Assembly (NCBI RefSeq): GCF_001866005.1
Contig: NZ_MLQR01000001.1
Span: forward strand, 701,106 to 765,105
Length of the DNA: 64,000 bases
Direction of reading: 5' to 3'
Origin: Anaerobacillus alkalilacustris
GTDB lineage: Bacteria > Bacillota > Bacilli > Bacillales > Anaerobacillaceae
Shown here: in pieces, positions 41,814 to 50,017 of the stretch
Numbering within the stretch: the first letter of the stretch is position 1
Layout of the letters: every line of letters begins with the position of its first letter
Position numbers and translations under genes: made by a program
Notes under the pieces: model-generated
What the model was told of the DNA's origin: nothing
Databases searched by the model: none
Seen by the model: the letters and a program-made list of their open reading frames with translations, nothing else

Positions 41814-42815
41814 TTAATCTAACTTTGATCTTTTTTCTTTATATGTTCTTTCATCAATTTGCCCATCGGCTAATAATTTTCTAAGCTTTTTTATTTCTTC
41901 ATCTTTATTAACAATCTTTTTCGGCGTGTCTTTATTCTCTTTAGTTTGAGTTTGTGGCATATTCTTTTTGCGAATAATAATAAAGATAAAAGCTCCTATC
42001 ATTAGGAACATTAATATTACCATGACAATATTTTCAGCATTCATAAAAGATTCATTACCTTGATTTTGTATAGGTGCTTGTTGGTTAAGACCTGCGTGTG
42101 TTTCATCATTAGGCATCGTGAAGTCGTTAAATGCTTCAACTGTAGTTACGATACTATCCTTCTTATAAGAAACGTTAAAATCAAGAATCTCACCTTGTTT
42201 TATATCGTTATACTCAAAAACTTGTATTTCTACTCCAAATGATTGTGTTATTAAATCTGCTTCTTTATTAATTTGAAAATTTTCTGCTTGAAAAGGGGCG
42301 TAAAATGTTAAACTCAAATATTGAATATCAGAGTCTGGAATATATTCATATTGGAAATTTCGTTCAACCTCTCCTTCGATAGGAGCACTGAAATATTCCA
42401 AAACGAAATAGTACTCATCATTAGGTTGGATAGGGTTCGATGGAGACCAAGAAAAGTATTGCTCCTCAAAATTAACTGTATAGGCCTCTTCTGTTGGTTG
42501 AGTATCAGTTGGATCTTTAAATTGAGCCACAAAACCTTCTTTAAAAAGTGGCAAATGAGTAGGAACACTTATTGTAATTTCACCATTAAAAACGCTATCA
42601 GAATGGTTAGTAAATGTTCCATGATAACCAACTAGCAAAGAAGGAATAGTATCATCCCAATCTTCAGGATTTATAAACTCTGGCATTACTTTTATATCTA
42701 ATTCTGTTAAAGAAATTTCAGCCTCACTACTATATACCTCGTTTACTGGTAAGATGGTTATTTGTATTAAGAGGATCAGTGCAAATAGGACAAAGCCTCT
42801 AAATTTCCTTTTCAT
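41814..42815 (-). CDS. Secreted/membrane-anchored protein of unknown function heading the ccm operon
   Basis: I do not recognise this 333-residue protein. It has a signal peptide (residues about 8-30), a large extracellular beta-rich domain (about 35-215) and a transmembrane helix (about 260-280). The short cytosolic tail ends in a SHOCT-like hairpin (EEIKKLRKLLADGQIDERTY). The Tyr/Phe-rich core suggests an immunoglobulin-like fold. It is the first gene after an FNR-type box and lies 15 bp from ccmE. A role in presenting apocytochromes or in heme transfer is possible but unproven. Confidence 0.75.
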   Translation of the reverse strand: MKRKFRGFVLFALILLIQITILPVNEVYSSEAEISLTELDIKVMPEFINPEDWDDTIPSLLVGYHGTFTNHSDSVFNGEITISVPTHLPLFKEGFVAQFKDPTDTQPTEEAYTVNFEEQYFSWSPSNPIQPNDEYYFVLEYFSAPIEGEVERNFQYEYIPDSDIQYLSLTFYAPFQAENFQINKEADLITQSFGVEIQVFEYNDIKQGEILDFNVSYKKDSIVTTVEAFNDFTMPNDETHAGLNQQAPIQNQGNESFMNAENIVMVILMFLMIGAFIFIIIRKKNMPQTQTKENKDTPKKIVNKDEEIKKLRKLLADGQIDERTYKEKRSKLD

Positions 42816-42897
42816 ATATATTTCTCCCCTTCTATTCATCTATGTCTCTATATAAATACTCCCTAGTTTGACTTTATAATGTAATCGATTTAATAAC

Positions 42898-42913
42898 TGT
42901 GAAAAATGTCACA
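42898..42913 (-). promoter_or_regulatory. FNR/CRP-type box of the ccm operon
   Basis: TGTGAAAAATGTCACA is a perfect TGTGA-N6-TCACA palindrome 83 bp upstream of the first ccm-operon gene. A -10-like CATTAT at 42881-42876 puts its centre about 38-41 bp from the expected start site, as for class II activation by Fnr. Confidence 0.75.
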
Positions 42914-43041
42914 GGAGAGAGTGAAATAACTGTGACTGATTTATGTGATAATGTGGGATTTTCCAATATTAAACAACAATTACAAAAAACCATTAAAAAC
43001 GATGTTAAAACTAACAAAATCCATTATTGCCAAAACTAAAG

Positions 43042-43075
43042 AAAAAAACACCACAAAATATTTGCGGTGTTTTTA
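43042..43075 (-). terminator. Terminator of nrfHA-1
   Basis: AACACCGC AAATATTTT GTGGTGTT is followed by TTTTTC in minus sense, just behind the nrfA-1 stop. Confidence 0.85.
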
Positions 43076-43084
43076 CATATTTTT

Positions 43085-44530
43085 TTAATATTGTGCTGGG
43101 AACCATTCATTTATTGCATGTTTGTGTTTTTCAAAATGATCTTCTTCATCATAAATAGTTTGCATCGTTACTTCAATTTGGCGTTTCAACTCTTCAATAT
43201 CTTCACCTAATTTTGCTAATTCTTCAGTAGCCTTAACAATTGCTGCTTGAGATTCAATTGAAGAAATTCTAAACGCATCTATTGATCCATCAGGGTTATG
43301 AAAACCATAAGAATTCTCAGCAGCTATAAAATCCCAATACCATTGAGCTTTTCTAACATGTTGCTGTGCTTCTCCAATTTTTTCTTCTGATACTCCTGCA
43401 GTGATCATGCGGTTCACATAGTAATGGGAAATTGTGTTTAACTCCTGAGCCTCTAGTAATGCAACTTTATGACGTTCTTGAATGTCTTTAACACGATCCT
43501 CTAACTGTGTTGGTGTTTTATCACCGTGACATGTGCGACAAGATTCTTCTATAGTTTCTAAAGGAGATCCCCACCGGTGAGAAGAGATTTTCTTTTTACC
43601 ATCGACACGTTGGTAAGGCATATGACAGTCTGAACAAGAAACACCTGCTGTTCCGTGCGGCCCATAGCTAGATAACTCAAATTCAGGGTGCTGAGCTTTT
43701 AGTGAAGGAGTTCCAGAAATTTGGTGTATCCAATCGTAATCAAAACCTTGCTCTTTAGCAATTGTTTCTTTATATTCATATATATTTTCAACTCGTAAAC
43801 CTAAGTCCCAAGGGAATGTTACTTTATTCTTTTCTGGTTCAAAATAATATTCTACGTGACATTGTGCACATACATAAGTACGCATATCATTTTGAGTTGC
43901 TCGTGATAAATCTACTCCCATTCTTTCCATTGCATTTGTGAAAGATGGTCGAGTCACTCTCAATTCCATTGTAACCGGGTCATGACAATCTGAGCAACCA
44001 ATTGAAATATGCCCCCATTCTCCTAATTCTTCACTAACTCCAGGAGCCCCAAGTTCAGTAATACGTGGAAGAATTTCATTATTGAAATTAGCTGCCCAAT
44101 ATTCATCTCCAAATTCTTCATCACTAAGTAGATGAGGTACTACAGATGATTTACATGTTAAGCATGAACCACCTGTCTTATCTGTAACTCGTCTAATATT
44201 AATTTGATCTTCTAAGGCATATGTGTGACCTCGTGTTGTATTATACTCAACTGCAAATCCATACCCACTCCATAAAGCCGGAAGATACGGTTCGATTGAA
44301 GGATCACTTTTAGGAATAACGTCCTTTTCATTGACCATATTTTTCATGTAACTTTCCCATTGTAGAGGAAATTGATCTTTAAATGCTATATTCAAAAATT
44401 CATTTTTGTCTAAACCTGTGTCCATAGGTTCATTTTCTTTTGCTTCAGAACTACTACACGCCACTAAGGCTGTGAGCAACAAGAAATACAACGCTATTAA
44501 CAAAAGTGACTTTTTCTTGAAGTTCCCCAT
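43085..44530 (-). CDS. nrfA: Ammonia-forming cytochrome c nitrite reductase NrfA (copy 1), lipoprotein
   Basis: NrfA reduces nitrite to ammonium with six electrons. The 481-residue protein has a lipoprotein signal (LTALVAC, Cys25), the active-site heme motif CLTCK (123-127) and four CXXCH motifs (179, 221, 299 and 331). Catalytic residues Arg100, Tyr228 and His292 are present, as are calcium ligands Glu227, Lys278 and Gln280. It follows nrfH-1 by 25 bp. It would work outside the membrane, fed by NrfH from menaquinol. Confidence 0.96.
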   Translation of the reverse strand: MGNFKKKSLLLIALYFLLLTALVACSSSEAKENEPMDTGLDKNEFLNIAFKDQFPLQWESYMKNMVNEKDVIPKSDPSIEPYLPALWSGYGFAVEYNTTRGHTYALEDQINIRRVTDKTGGSCLTCKSSVVPHLLSDEEFGDEYWAANFNNEILPRITELGAPGVSEELGEWGHISIGCSDCHDPVTMELRVTRPSFTNAMERMGVDLSRATQNDMRTYVCAQCHVEYYFEPEKNKVTFPWDLGLRVENIYEYKETIAKEQGFDYDWIHQISGTPSLKAQHPEFELSSYGPHGTAGVSCSDCHMPYQRVDGKKKISSHRWGSPLETIEESCRTCHGDKTPTQLEDRVKDIQERHKVALLEAQELNTISHYYVNRMITAGVSEEKIGEAQQHVRKAQWYWDFIAAENSYGFHNPDGSIDAFRISSIESQAAIVKATEELAKLGEDIEELKRQIEVTMQTIYDEEDHFEKHKHAINEWFPAQY

Positions 44531-44555
44531 TTATTTCATCCCTTTCAACTATTAA

Positions 44556-45059
44556 TTACCTATTAAACTCAAAATTACCTGGTTCAAACCACTCATCAGG
44601 TCGGAAATCACCACTCATATGTGGTACTTGACGATGGCAATCAATACATGAGCCTTTAGCGTCATGTGAAATATTTTGTAACCCTGGTTCATGACAACTA
44701 ATACAGTTTTTCTCAATAATTTCTCTAGATTTTGCAGTGGCATGAATGACATCTGGTATTTTACTAGCACCAATTGTTGTCATATAACCATGACTTACTG
44801 CACTAATTCCTTTGAACGTATATTTTGCGATTTTACTATCTGTAGGTGCGTGACAATCGTTACAGTTAAGAGCAGCATGATTAGAGTTATTAAATGTTGT
44901 TATTGTTCTTTCATAGACGTGACAACTAGCACAAAACTCTGGAGTATCAGTAGCGTTGATCGCCCCCTCTGTTACAGCAAGCCCTACTATACCAATAAAG
45001 ACACCGACTAATGTAAACAGTAGAAGTTTTTTGTTCAGTTTCTCTAGTAGTTTTTTCAC
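44556..45059 (-). CDS. nrfH: Membrane tetraheme cytochrome NrfH (copy 1)
   Basis: NrfH is the NapC/NirT-family quinol dehydrogenase that passes electrons to NrfA. The 167-residue protein has one N-terminal transmembrane helix (about 12-32) and four CXXCH motifs (43, 66, 119 and 138). The conserved GASKIPDVIHATAKS segment follows the second heme. It ends 25 bp before nrfA-1. An FNR-type box lies about 190 bp upstream, beyond a long leader. Confidence 0.95.
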   Translation of the reverse strand: MKKLLEKLNKKLLLFTLVGVFIGIVGLAVTEGAINATDTPEFCASCHVYERTITTFNNSNHAALNCNDCHAPTDSKIAKYTFKGISAVSHGYMTTIGASKIPDVIHATAKSREIIEKNCISCHEPGLQNISHDAKGSCIDCHRQVPHMSGDFRPDEWFEPGNFEFNR

Positions 45060-45246
45060 GTTCTCCCCCCTCCCAAAAGTATCTTTAGTAATTTTATAGG
45101 TTAACTAGGTAATAGTTAAATGGAATATTACCTAAAATTAGTACCTAACAAGTCCTTGGTATGTAAAACCATTCAACATTAAAATCATAATTTCACACAA
45201 AATTATATAATCTACTATAAGATTACGTTCAAACCTTTGACACCAC

Positions 45247-45262
45247 TGTGAGAAATATCACT
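45247..45262 (-). promoter_or_regulatory. FNR/CRP-type box of nrfHA-1
   Basis: TGTGAGAAATATCACT (TGTGA-N6-TCACT) lies upstream of nrfH-1. In minus sense a TATAGT -10-like sequence at 45219-45214 places its centre roughly 41-47 bp from the expected start. Confidence 0.7.
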
Positions 45263-45297
45263 CATCTTTGTGAACATTTTTTGAACAAACTTAAAAA

Positions 45298-45363
45298 GAA
45301 AAGCGCAAGGCGCGCGCCTGGAGCTAGACAGTTTTCAAGTTAGAAATTTATAAATTGTGATTA
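45298..45363 (-). repeat. Dispersed repeat, minimal copy R7
   Basis: Only about 66 bp remain: both ends of the family (tail ATTTATAAATTTCTAACTTG...TCTAGC and head GCGCTTTTCT) joined by CTCCAGGCGCGCGCCTTGC. It therefore defines the smallest unit of the family. It lies just upstream of the nrfHA-1 FNR box. Confidence 0.85.
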
Positions 45364-45597
45364 TGCAAAAAAACTCTTAACCTTTATATATAGAATATTC
45401 TCACCTCCTAGTCATGTCGCTTTGAAGCTTATTATCAAAGGATATAGAGATTTTGTTAAAAAAAATCATTTTTTCACTATTGATATGTTTAGAAATGACT
45501 GGCACACAAAACAACTTTTAACATGAGCAAAAATGCCACAACTGTGATCATCATCACATTTCATTGTGACAAATTCATGAACAAAAAGTTGAAAAAT
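45364..45597. other. Spacer between nrfA-2 and nrfH-1
   Basis: There is no gene. On the minus strand AGGAGGTGAG near 45404-45413 looks like a ribosome-binding site, but no start codon or frame follows. The stretch holds an orphan FNR-type box (45543-45558) and could be a decayed gene or an older promoter cut off by repeat R7. Confidence 0.5.
45543..45558. promoter_or_regulatory. Orphan FNR/CRP-type box
   Basis: TGTGATCATCATCACA is a perfect TGTGA-N6-TCACA palindrome about 485 bp upstream of nrfH-1 and 95 bp past the nrfA-2 stop. No gene starts directly behind it on either strand. It may be a second distal nrfHA-1 promoter. Confidence 0.6.
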
Positions 45598-45599
45598 AT

Positions 45600-45640
45600 A
45601 AAAAAACTCCTTTCAAAGTGATGATCTTTGAAAGGAGTTG
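45600..45640 (-). terminator. Terminator of nrfHA-2
   Basis: A perfect 14-bp inverted repeat (AACTCCTTTCAAAG / CTTTGAAAGGAGTT) is followed by TTTT in minus sense. Confidence 0.9.
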
Positions 45641-45653
45641 CTAAAATTATAAA

Positions 45654-47126
45654 CTAGTTATCACGAACATTCGGGAACCATTCGTTAATTGCCTGCTTAT
45701 GTTTTTCATGAGAAACTGTTTCATTGATAACATTTTGTTTTGTTACTTCAATTTGACGCTCTAACTCATCAATATCTTCCCCGATAGCCATTAATGCTCT
45801 TGTAGCAACAAGAATAGCTTCTTGAGATCGATCAATTGATCTTGCAAATGACGCCATCGCACCGTCTGGATTATGGAACCCATACGAATTTTCAGCAGCA
45901 GGCATATCCCAGAACCATTGTCCTTCACGCACTAGCGCTTGAACTTCTTTAATCTTTTCTTCATCAACACCACGAGTAATCATACGGTTTACATAGTAGT
46001 GAGCAGTTGCACCAATATCTTGTGCTCTTAATAATTGTTCTTTATGACGTTTTTGAATATCTCCCACACGGGTTTCTAAATAGTCTTGTGACTTATCACC
46101 ATGACAAGTGCGACAAGATTCTTCAATTGTTAATAGTGGTGAGCCCCAACGGTGGGATGAAATCTTTTTCTTACCGTCTACTCTTTGATATGGCATATGA
46201 CAATCCGCACACGATACTGTTTGGTGAGGACCATAGCTCCATAATTCATATTCAGGATGTTGAGCTTTTAAGATTGGTGTATTAGAAATAGTAGAAACAT
46301 ACTCACCTTTAAAACCACCTTCTCTTGAAGCTTGGTACTCAGAGTATTCCCACTGATCTTCAAATGTTAATCCATACCCCCAAGGGAATGTTGTTTGTAA
46401 ATCATTTAATGGATCGAAATAGTATTCAACATGACATTGGGCACAAACTAGAGAACGCATATCATGTTGGGTTGCATTTTCATAATCAAACCCTAATCTA
46501 TCTAATGCGTCAGTTAATTGCGGAAGAGAAATACGTAATTCCATAGTTACAGGATCATGGCATGTAGCACATCCAACAGATGCATGGCCCCACTCAGCAA
46601 CATTTCCTTTACCATCAGTCATCATACCTTTATCATCGCCTGCGAATTCTTCTAACCATGGTAGTGCTTCTTCATGATAGTTAAGTTTATATGCACGTTC
46701 AGGACCAAACTCCTCAATCATTGCAGGGAAGACAGTTGTCTTACATGACATACAAGCAGAAACTGCATTTGGGTTTCCAGTAATTCGTCTAACATTCATT
46801 TGATCTTCAAACGCATATGTGTGACCGCGTGTTAAGTTATATTCAACCGCAAAACCAAATCCGTTCCAAACAATCGGTAAAAGTGGCTCAATTGAAGGAT
46901 CATTTTTGGGTACTACTTCTTTTTCATTCTCCATGTTTTTCATATAACTTTCCCAATGTAGAGGAAACTTATCTTTAAATGCTAAGTTATTCCATTCGTT
47001 TGGATCTAGTCCAGTGTTCATTGGCTCTTTCTCTTGCGCTTGAGATCCTGAACACCCTACTAATACAAGCATTAAGATGGCAGATATTATTAGTAACAAA
47101 AGCGATTTTTTGTTAGTGCTACGCAT
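45654..47126 (-). CDS. nrfA: Ammonia-forming cytochrome c nitrite reductase NrfA (copy 2), lipoprotein
   Basis: This paralogue of 490 residues has lipoprotein Cys25 (VLVGCS), the CMSCK catalytic heme motif (125-129) and CXXCH motifs at 186, 228, 306 and 338. Arg100, Tyr235, His301 and calcium ligands Glu234, Lys287 and Gln289 are present. It has an extra loop around residues 163-176 (GDDKGMMTDGKGN) that copy 1 lacks. The ATG at 47126 was chosen because the one 9 nt upstream sits on the ribosome-binding site. It starts 5 bp after nrfH-2. Confidence 0.96.
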   Translation of the reverse strand: MRSTNKKSLLLLIISAILMLVLVGCSGSQAQEKEPMNTGLDPNEWNNLAFKDKFPLHWESYMKNMENEKEVVPKNDPSIEPLLPIVWNGFGFAVEYNLTRGHTYAFEDQMNVRRITGNPNAVSACMSCKTTVFPAMIEEFGPERAYKLNYHEEALPWLEEFAGDDKGMMTDGKGNVAEWGHASVGCATCHDPVTMELRISLPQLTDALDRLGFDYENATQHDMRSLVCAQCHVEYYFDPLNDLQTTFPWGYGLTFEDQWEYSEYQASREGGFKGEYVSTISNTPILKAQHPEYELWSYGPHQTVSCADCHMPYQRVDGKKKISSHRWGSPLLTIEESCRTCHGDKSQDYLETRVGDIQKRHKEQLLRAQDIGATAHYYVNRMITRGVDEEKIKEVQALVREGQWFWDMPAAENSYGFHNPDGAMASFARSIDRSQEAILVATRALMAIGEDIDELERQIEVTKQNVINETVSHEKHKQAINEWFPNVRDN

Positions 47127-47131
47127 TATAT

Positions 47132-47659
47132 TCATTCCTTTCTATTATTAGTTGGTTCTGCAAATTTAAATTGTCCAGGCTCAAACCATTCAGCCGGTCT
47201 AAAGTCACCTTTATTATGCGGTACTTGACGGTGACAATCGATACAGCTATCATATGCACCACTGTGATCTACGTTTTGTAACCCTGGTTCATGACAACTA
47301 ATACAATTGTTATTAATAACTTCTTGCGAATCGGCTGTGGCATGTAATACATCAGGAATTTTACTAGCTCCAAGAGTATTCATGTACATATGACCTACCC
47401 CTGCTTTTGCTTTAAAGGCCATTTTAGCTGTAAAACTATCACGTGGTGCATGACAATCATTACAAGTTAATGCAGCATGATTAGAATTTGCGAAAGTTTC
47501 AAATGCCGTCCCCATGATGTGACAGCTAGAACAGAACTCACCCGTATCCGTCGCTTTCATCGTTCCAGCAGTCCCTGCAAAAAGAACGATACCTGCAAAA
47601 ATACCAATCAAAGTAAATAATAAAACTTTCTTGTCTAGTTTTCTCAGCAAATCTCTCAC
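47132..47659 (-). CDS. nrfH: Membrane tetraheme cytochrome NrfH (copy 2)
   Basis: The 175-residue quinol dehydrogenase has one transmembrane helix (about 12-32) and four CXXCH motifs (43, 66, 119 and 139). It is clearly homologous to copy 1 along its length, and the tails (SCIDCHRQVPH, GDFRP-EWFEPG) are conserved. The start is GTG at 47659 with a weak GGGAGAGAG site. It is translated together with nrfA-2. A well-placed FNR-type box and -10 lie upstream. Confidence 0.95.
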   Translation of the reverse strand: MRDLLRKLDKKVLLFTLIGIFAGIVLFAGTAGTMKATDTGEFCSSCHIMGTAFETFANSNHAALTCNDCHAPRDSFTAKMAFKAKAGVGHMYMNTLGASKIPDVLHATADSQEVINNNCISCHEPGLQNVDHSGAYDSCIDCHRQVPHNKGDFRPAEWFEPGQFKFAEPTNNRKE

Positions 47660-47777
47660 CGGTCTCTCTCCCCTTTCTTAAGTAAGTACACTATTGATTA
47701 AACACCTAATAACGGAGCTTAATACCGAAACTAAGAACATGTATAAAAGTAAAAATGATTTTTTTCTCTATGCTTTT

Positions 47778-47820
47778 ATCATACTTTCATACATTTTCCC
47801 ACAATGTGATAAAAATCACT
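47778..47820 (-). promoter_or_regulatory. FNR-type promoter of nrfHA-2
   Basis: TGTGATAAAAATCACT (47805-47820) is followed in minus sense by TATGAT (47783-47778). With transcription starting about 7 bp past the -10, the box centre is near -41.5, the textbook class II position. Confidence 0.78.
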
Positions 47821-48062
47821 TTTTTTGTGACGTAGTTGTGAACGATGATTTATCCAAAAAGAAAAAAGCAAAAATTTATTCTCGCGGGCTAAAAAAGCAC
47901 TATTTAGTGTATTTAGTAGCTACTATTTAATATTTGAACCAACCTTTTTATATTTTCTTTCAAAAAAATGTTTAATTTTATGAAAACAAACAACAAAAAG
48001 AGACTAACTCTGTAGAAACGCATAATGCGATCTAAGAGTCAGCCCCTTTTACGTTATCATCC
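47821..48062. other. Spacer between nrfH-2 and the peptide-binding protein gene
   Basis: No gene is seen. An imperfect hairpin (GACTCTTAGATCGCATTATG with CGTTTCTACAGAGTTAGTC) at about 47996-48053, flanked by A and T runs, is the likely terminator of the binding-protein gene, and possibly bidirectional. Confidence 0.55.
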
Positions 48063-49655
48063 TTATTTTATTGTTACATTCCCTAATTGGAACATTCCAT
48101 TTGGATGTTGCCAGAAACCTTGAACATTCTCACTAACACCTACAAGATATTGTTGGTGGTGTGTGTAAAGCATTGGAGCTTCTTCTACAAGAATTTCTTG
48201 TGCTTGTGTGTAAAGTTCATGGCGTACTTCTGGATTAGATTCTTGACGCGCCGCATCTAAAATCTCATCTAGTTCGTCATTTGCAATAAATGAACGGTTA
48301 CCAGCCTCACCATGATTATTAGAATGGAATAATGCATACATACCATAGTCAGCGTCAGCTGTAACAGTTACCCAACCAAGGATAAACATATCATGTTCAC
48401 CACTAGCTGTACCCGCTAAATATGCACCCCACTCCATAACTTCAATTTCTACGTCAACACCAATCTCTTTTAATTGAGACTGTACAAATTCTGCAGTATC
48501 CATACGAGCAGGGTTGTCATTAGTCCAAATCGTTGTTTTGAAACCATCTTCATAACCAGCTTCTGCTAAAAGTTCTTTAGCTTTTTCAACATCGTAGCTA
48601 ATTGGAGAAACAGTTTCATTAAAACCAAATACATTTGGAGCTAATGGCCCAACAGCAGGTGTACCAAATCCATCTAAAAGACCATCAATAATAATATCTT
48701 TATTAACTGCCATTGAAATAGCTTGACGAACTCTTACATCATCAAATGGAGCTTTTTGTAAGTTAAAACCGATATAAGCTAAACTTAAGCTATCTGTTTT
48801 TTCTACGAATGAATCCGGGTTAGCATCAATACGACTTACGTCAGTTGAACGAACTTGCTCAATAATATGTGAATTACCAGTTTCTAATTCAGCAATACGA
48901 GTTTGATCTTCTGGAACTACTTTAAATGTTACAGTATCAATTTTCGCTTGCTCTCCCCAGTAGTTTTCGTTTTTAGCTAACTTAACATATTGACCAGGTA
49001 CCCATTCTTCATAAACAAATTGACCAGTACCAACTGGATTCTCATTAACTACACTTCCTGGATCTTTCCCTTCAGCCATAGCCGCATAATCAGCTTCAAT
49101 TGACTCAAGGCTAATGATCCCACCACCAGTATGCGCTAAGTGAGATGGTAGTGGAGCAAACGGAAACTCAGTAGTAAATTGTACTGTAAACTCATCTACA
49201 ACTGTTACATCAGTAATCATATCAAATAGGAAAGAACGCGGTGAAGCAACCTCAGGATCAAGAACACGATCAAAATTTGCTTTTACAACTTCAGCGTTAA
49301 AATCTGAGTCATCATGGAACTTAACTCCTTCACGAAGCTTAAACTCCCAAACAGTATCTTCAACTAAATCCCACTCCGTAGCAAGTGCAGGATGAAGTTC
49401 ACCATTTGCATCTTGAAATAATAGTGAATCGTAAATATTTGTTGCTACATTACTTGAAGGTGAATCATTTGACCCATGCGGATCTAATGAAACAGCATCA
49501 GATGGAAGAGCAATAACTAAATCGCCACCTTCAACAACCTCAACTTCTCCTTCTTCACCAGCTGGTGTAGTGTCGTCTTGTGCACCACAGGCAGCGATTA
49601 CAAAAGATAACAACAAAGCAATTGTAATCATAAAAAGTTTGTTCTTTGAAAACAT
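48063..49655 (-). CDS. Peptide/nickel-type ABC transporter substrate-binding lipoprotein (family 5)
   Basis: The 530-residue protein has a lipoprotein signal (SFVIAACGA, Cys23), an acidic linker rich in Glu and Val, and the SBP family 5 core. That core begins GGDLVIALPSDAVSLDPHG and includes LREGVKFHDDSDFNAEVVKANFDR. It resembles DppA, OppA and GsiB; the substrate (di- or oligopeptide, glutathione) cannot be told from sequence. It is divergent from its permease and ATPase genes, across a 362-bp spacer. Confidence 0.9.
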   Translation of the reverse strand: MFSKNKLFMITIALLLSFVIAACGAQDDTTPAGEEGEVEVVEGGDLVIALPSDAVSLDPHGSNDSPSSNVATNIYDSLLFQDANGELHPALATEWDLVEDTVWEFKLREGVKFHDDSDFNAEVVKANFDRVLDPEVASPRSFLFDMITDVTVVDEFTVQFTTEFPFAPLPSHLAHTGGGIISLESIEADYAAMAEGKDPGSVVNENPVGTGQFVYEEWVPGQYVKLAKNENYWGEQAKIDTVTFKVVPEDQTRIAELETGNSHIIEQVRSTDVSRIDANPDSFVEKTDSLSLAYIGFNLQKAPFDDVRVRQAISMAVNKDIIIDGLLDGFGTPAVGPLAPNVFGFNETVSPISYDVEKAKELLAEAGYEDGFKTTIWTNDNPARMDTAEFVQSQLKEIGVDVEIEVMEWGAYLAGTASGEHDMFILGWVTVTADADYGMYALFHSNNHGEAGNRSFIANDELDEILDAARQESNPEVRHELYTQAQEILVEEAPMLYTHHQQYLVGVSENVQGFWQHPNGMFQLGNVTIK

Positions 49656-50017
49656 TTTGAAACCCCCTATTTTTATTTGTTTGTATATTCAAAAAACTAT
49701 TTTTAAAAACTAAAATGAATATAACTTAATTTTCTCAAAAAAGCAAATATAATATTAATAACAGTTAAAATAATTATTTTCTTCCTATTTTAATATCGAC
49801 AAATTCCCATGGTATAACTAGAGTTTTTAGAAATTTCAGCAAGTGCTGAATAATTATAAAAATCAGTAAACTTAGTTATCCCTCTAACTAAAAAAGCAAT
49901 TTTAGTATAGTATTTTTTAACATTGTAATATAACAAATAAGTGATATAATTATTTCTTGTGTAGCTATGATGCAAATTATGTCGAATATTTAAAATTTAG
50001 AGAGGGTGAAGTATTCT
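49656..50017. other. Divergent promoter region of the peptide transporter
   Basis: It holds a plus-strand promoter candidate TTGTAA (49923-49928), 16 bp, TATAAT (49945-49950), for the permease operon. No gene is seen. The AT content is very high, and short open frames lack ribosome-binding sites. Confidence 0.55.

Noticed and set aside
45404-45413. AGGAGGTGAG as a ribosome-binding site for a small gene
   Set aside because: No start codon or sustained frame follows within a usable distance on the minus strand.
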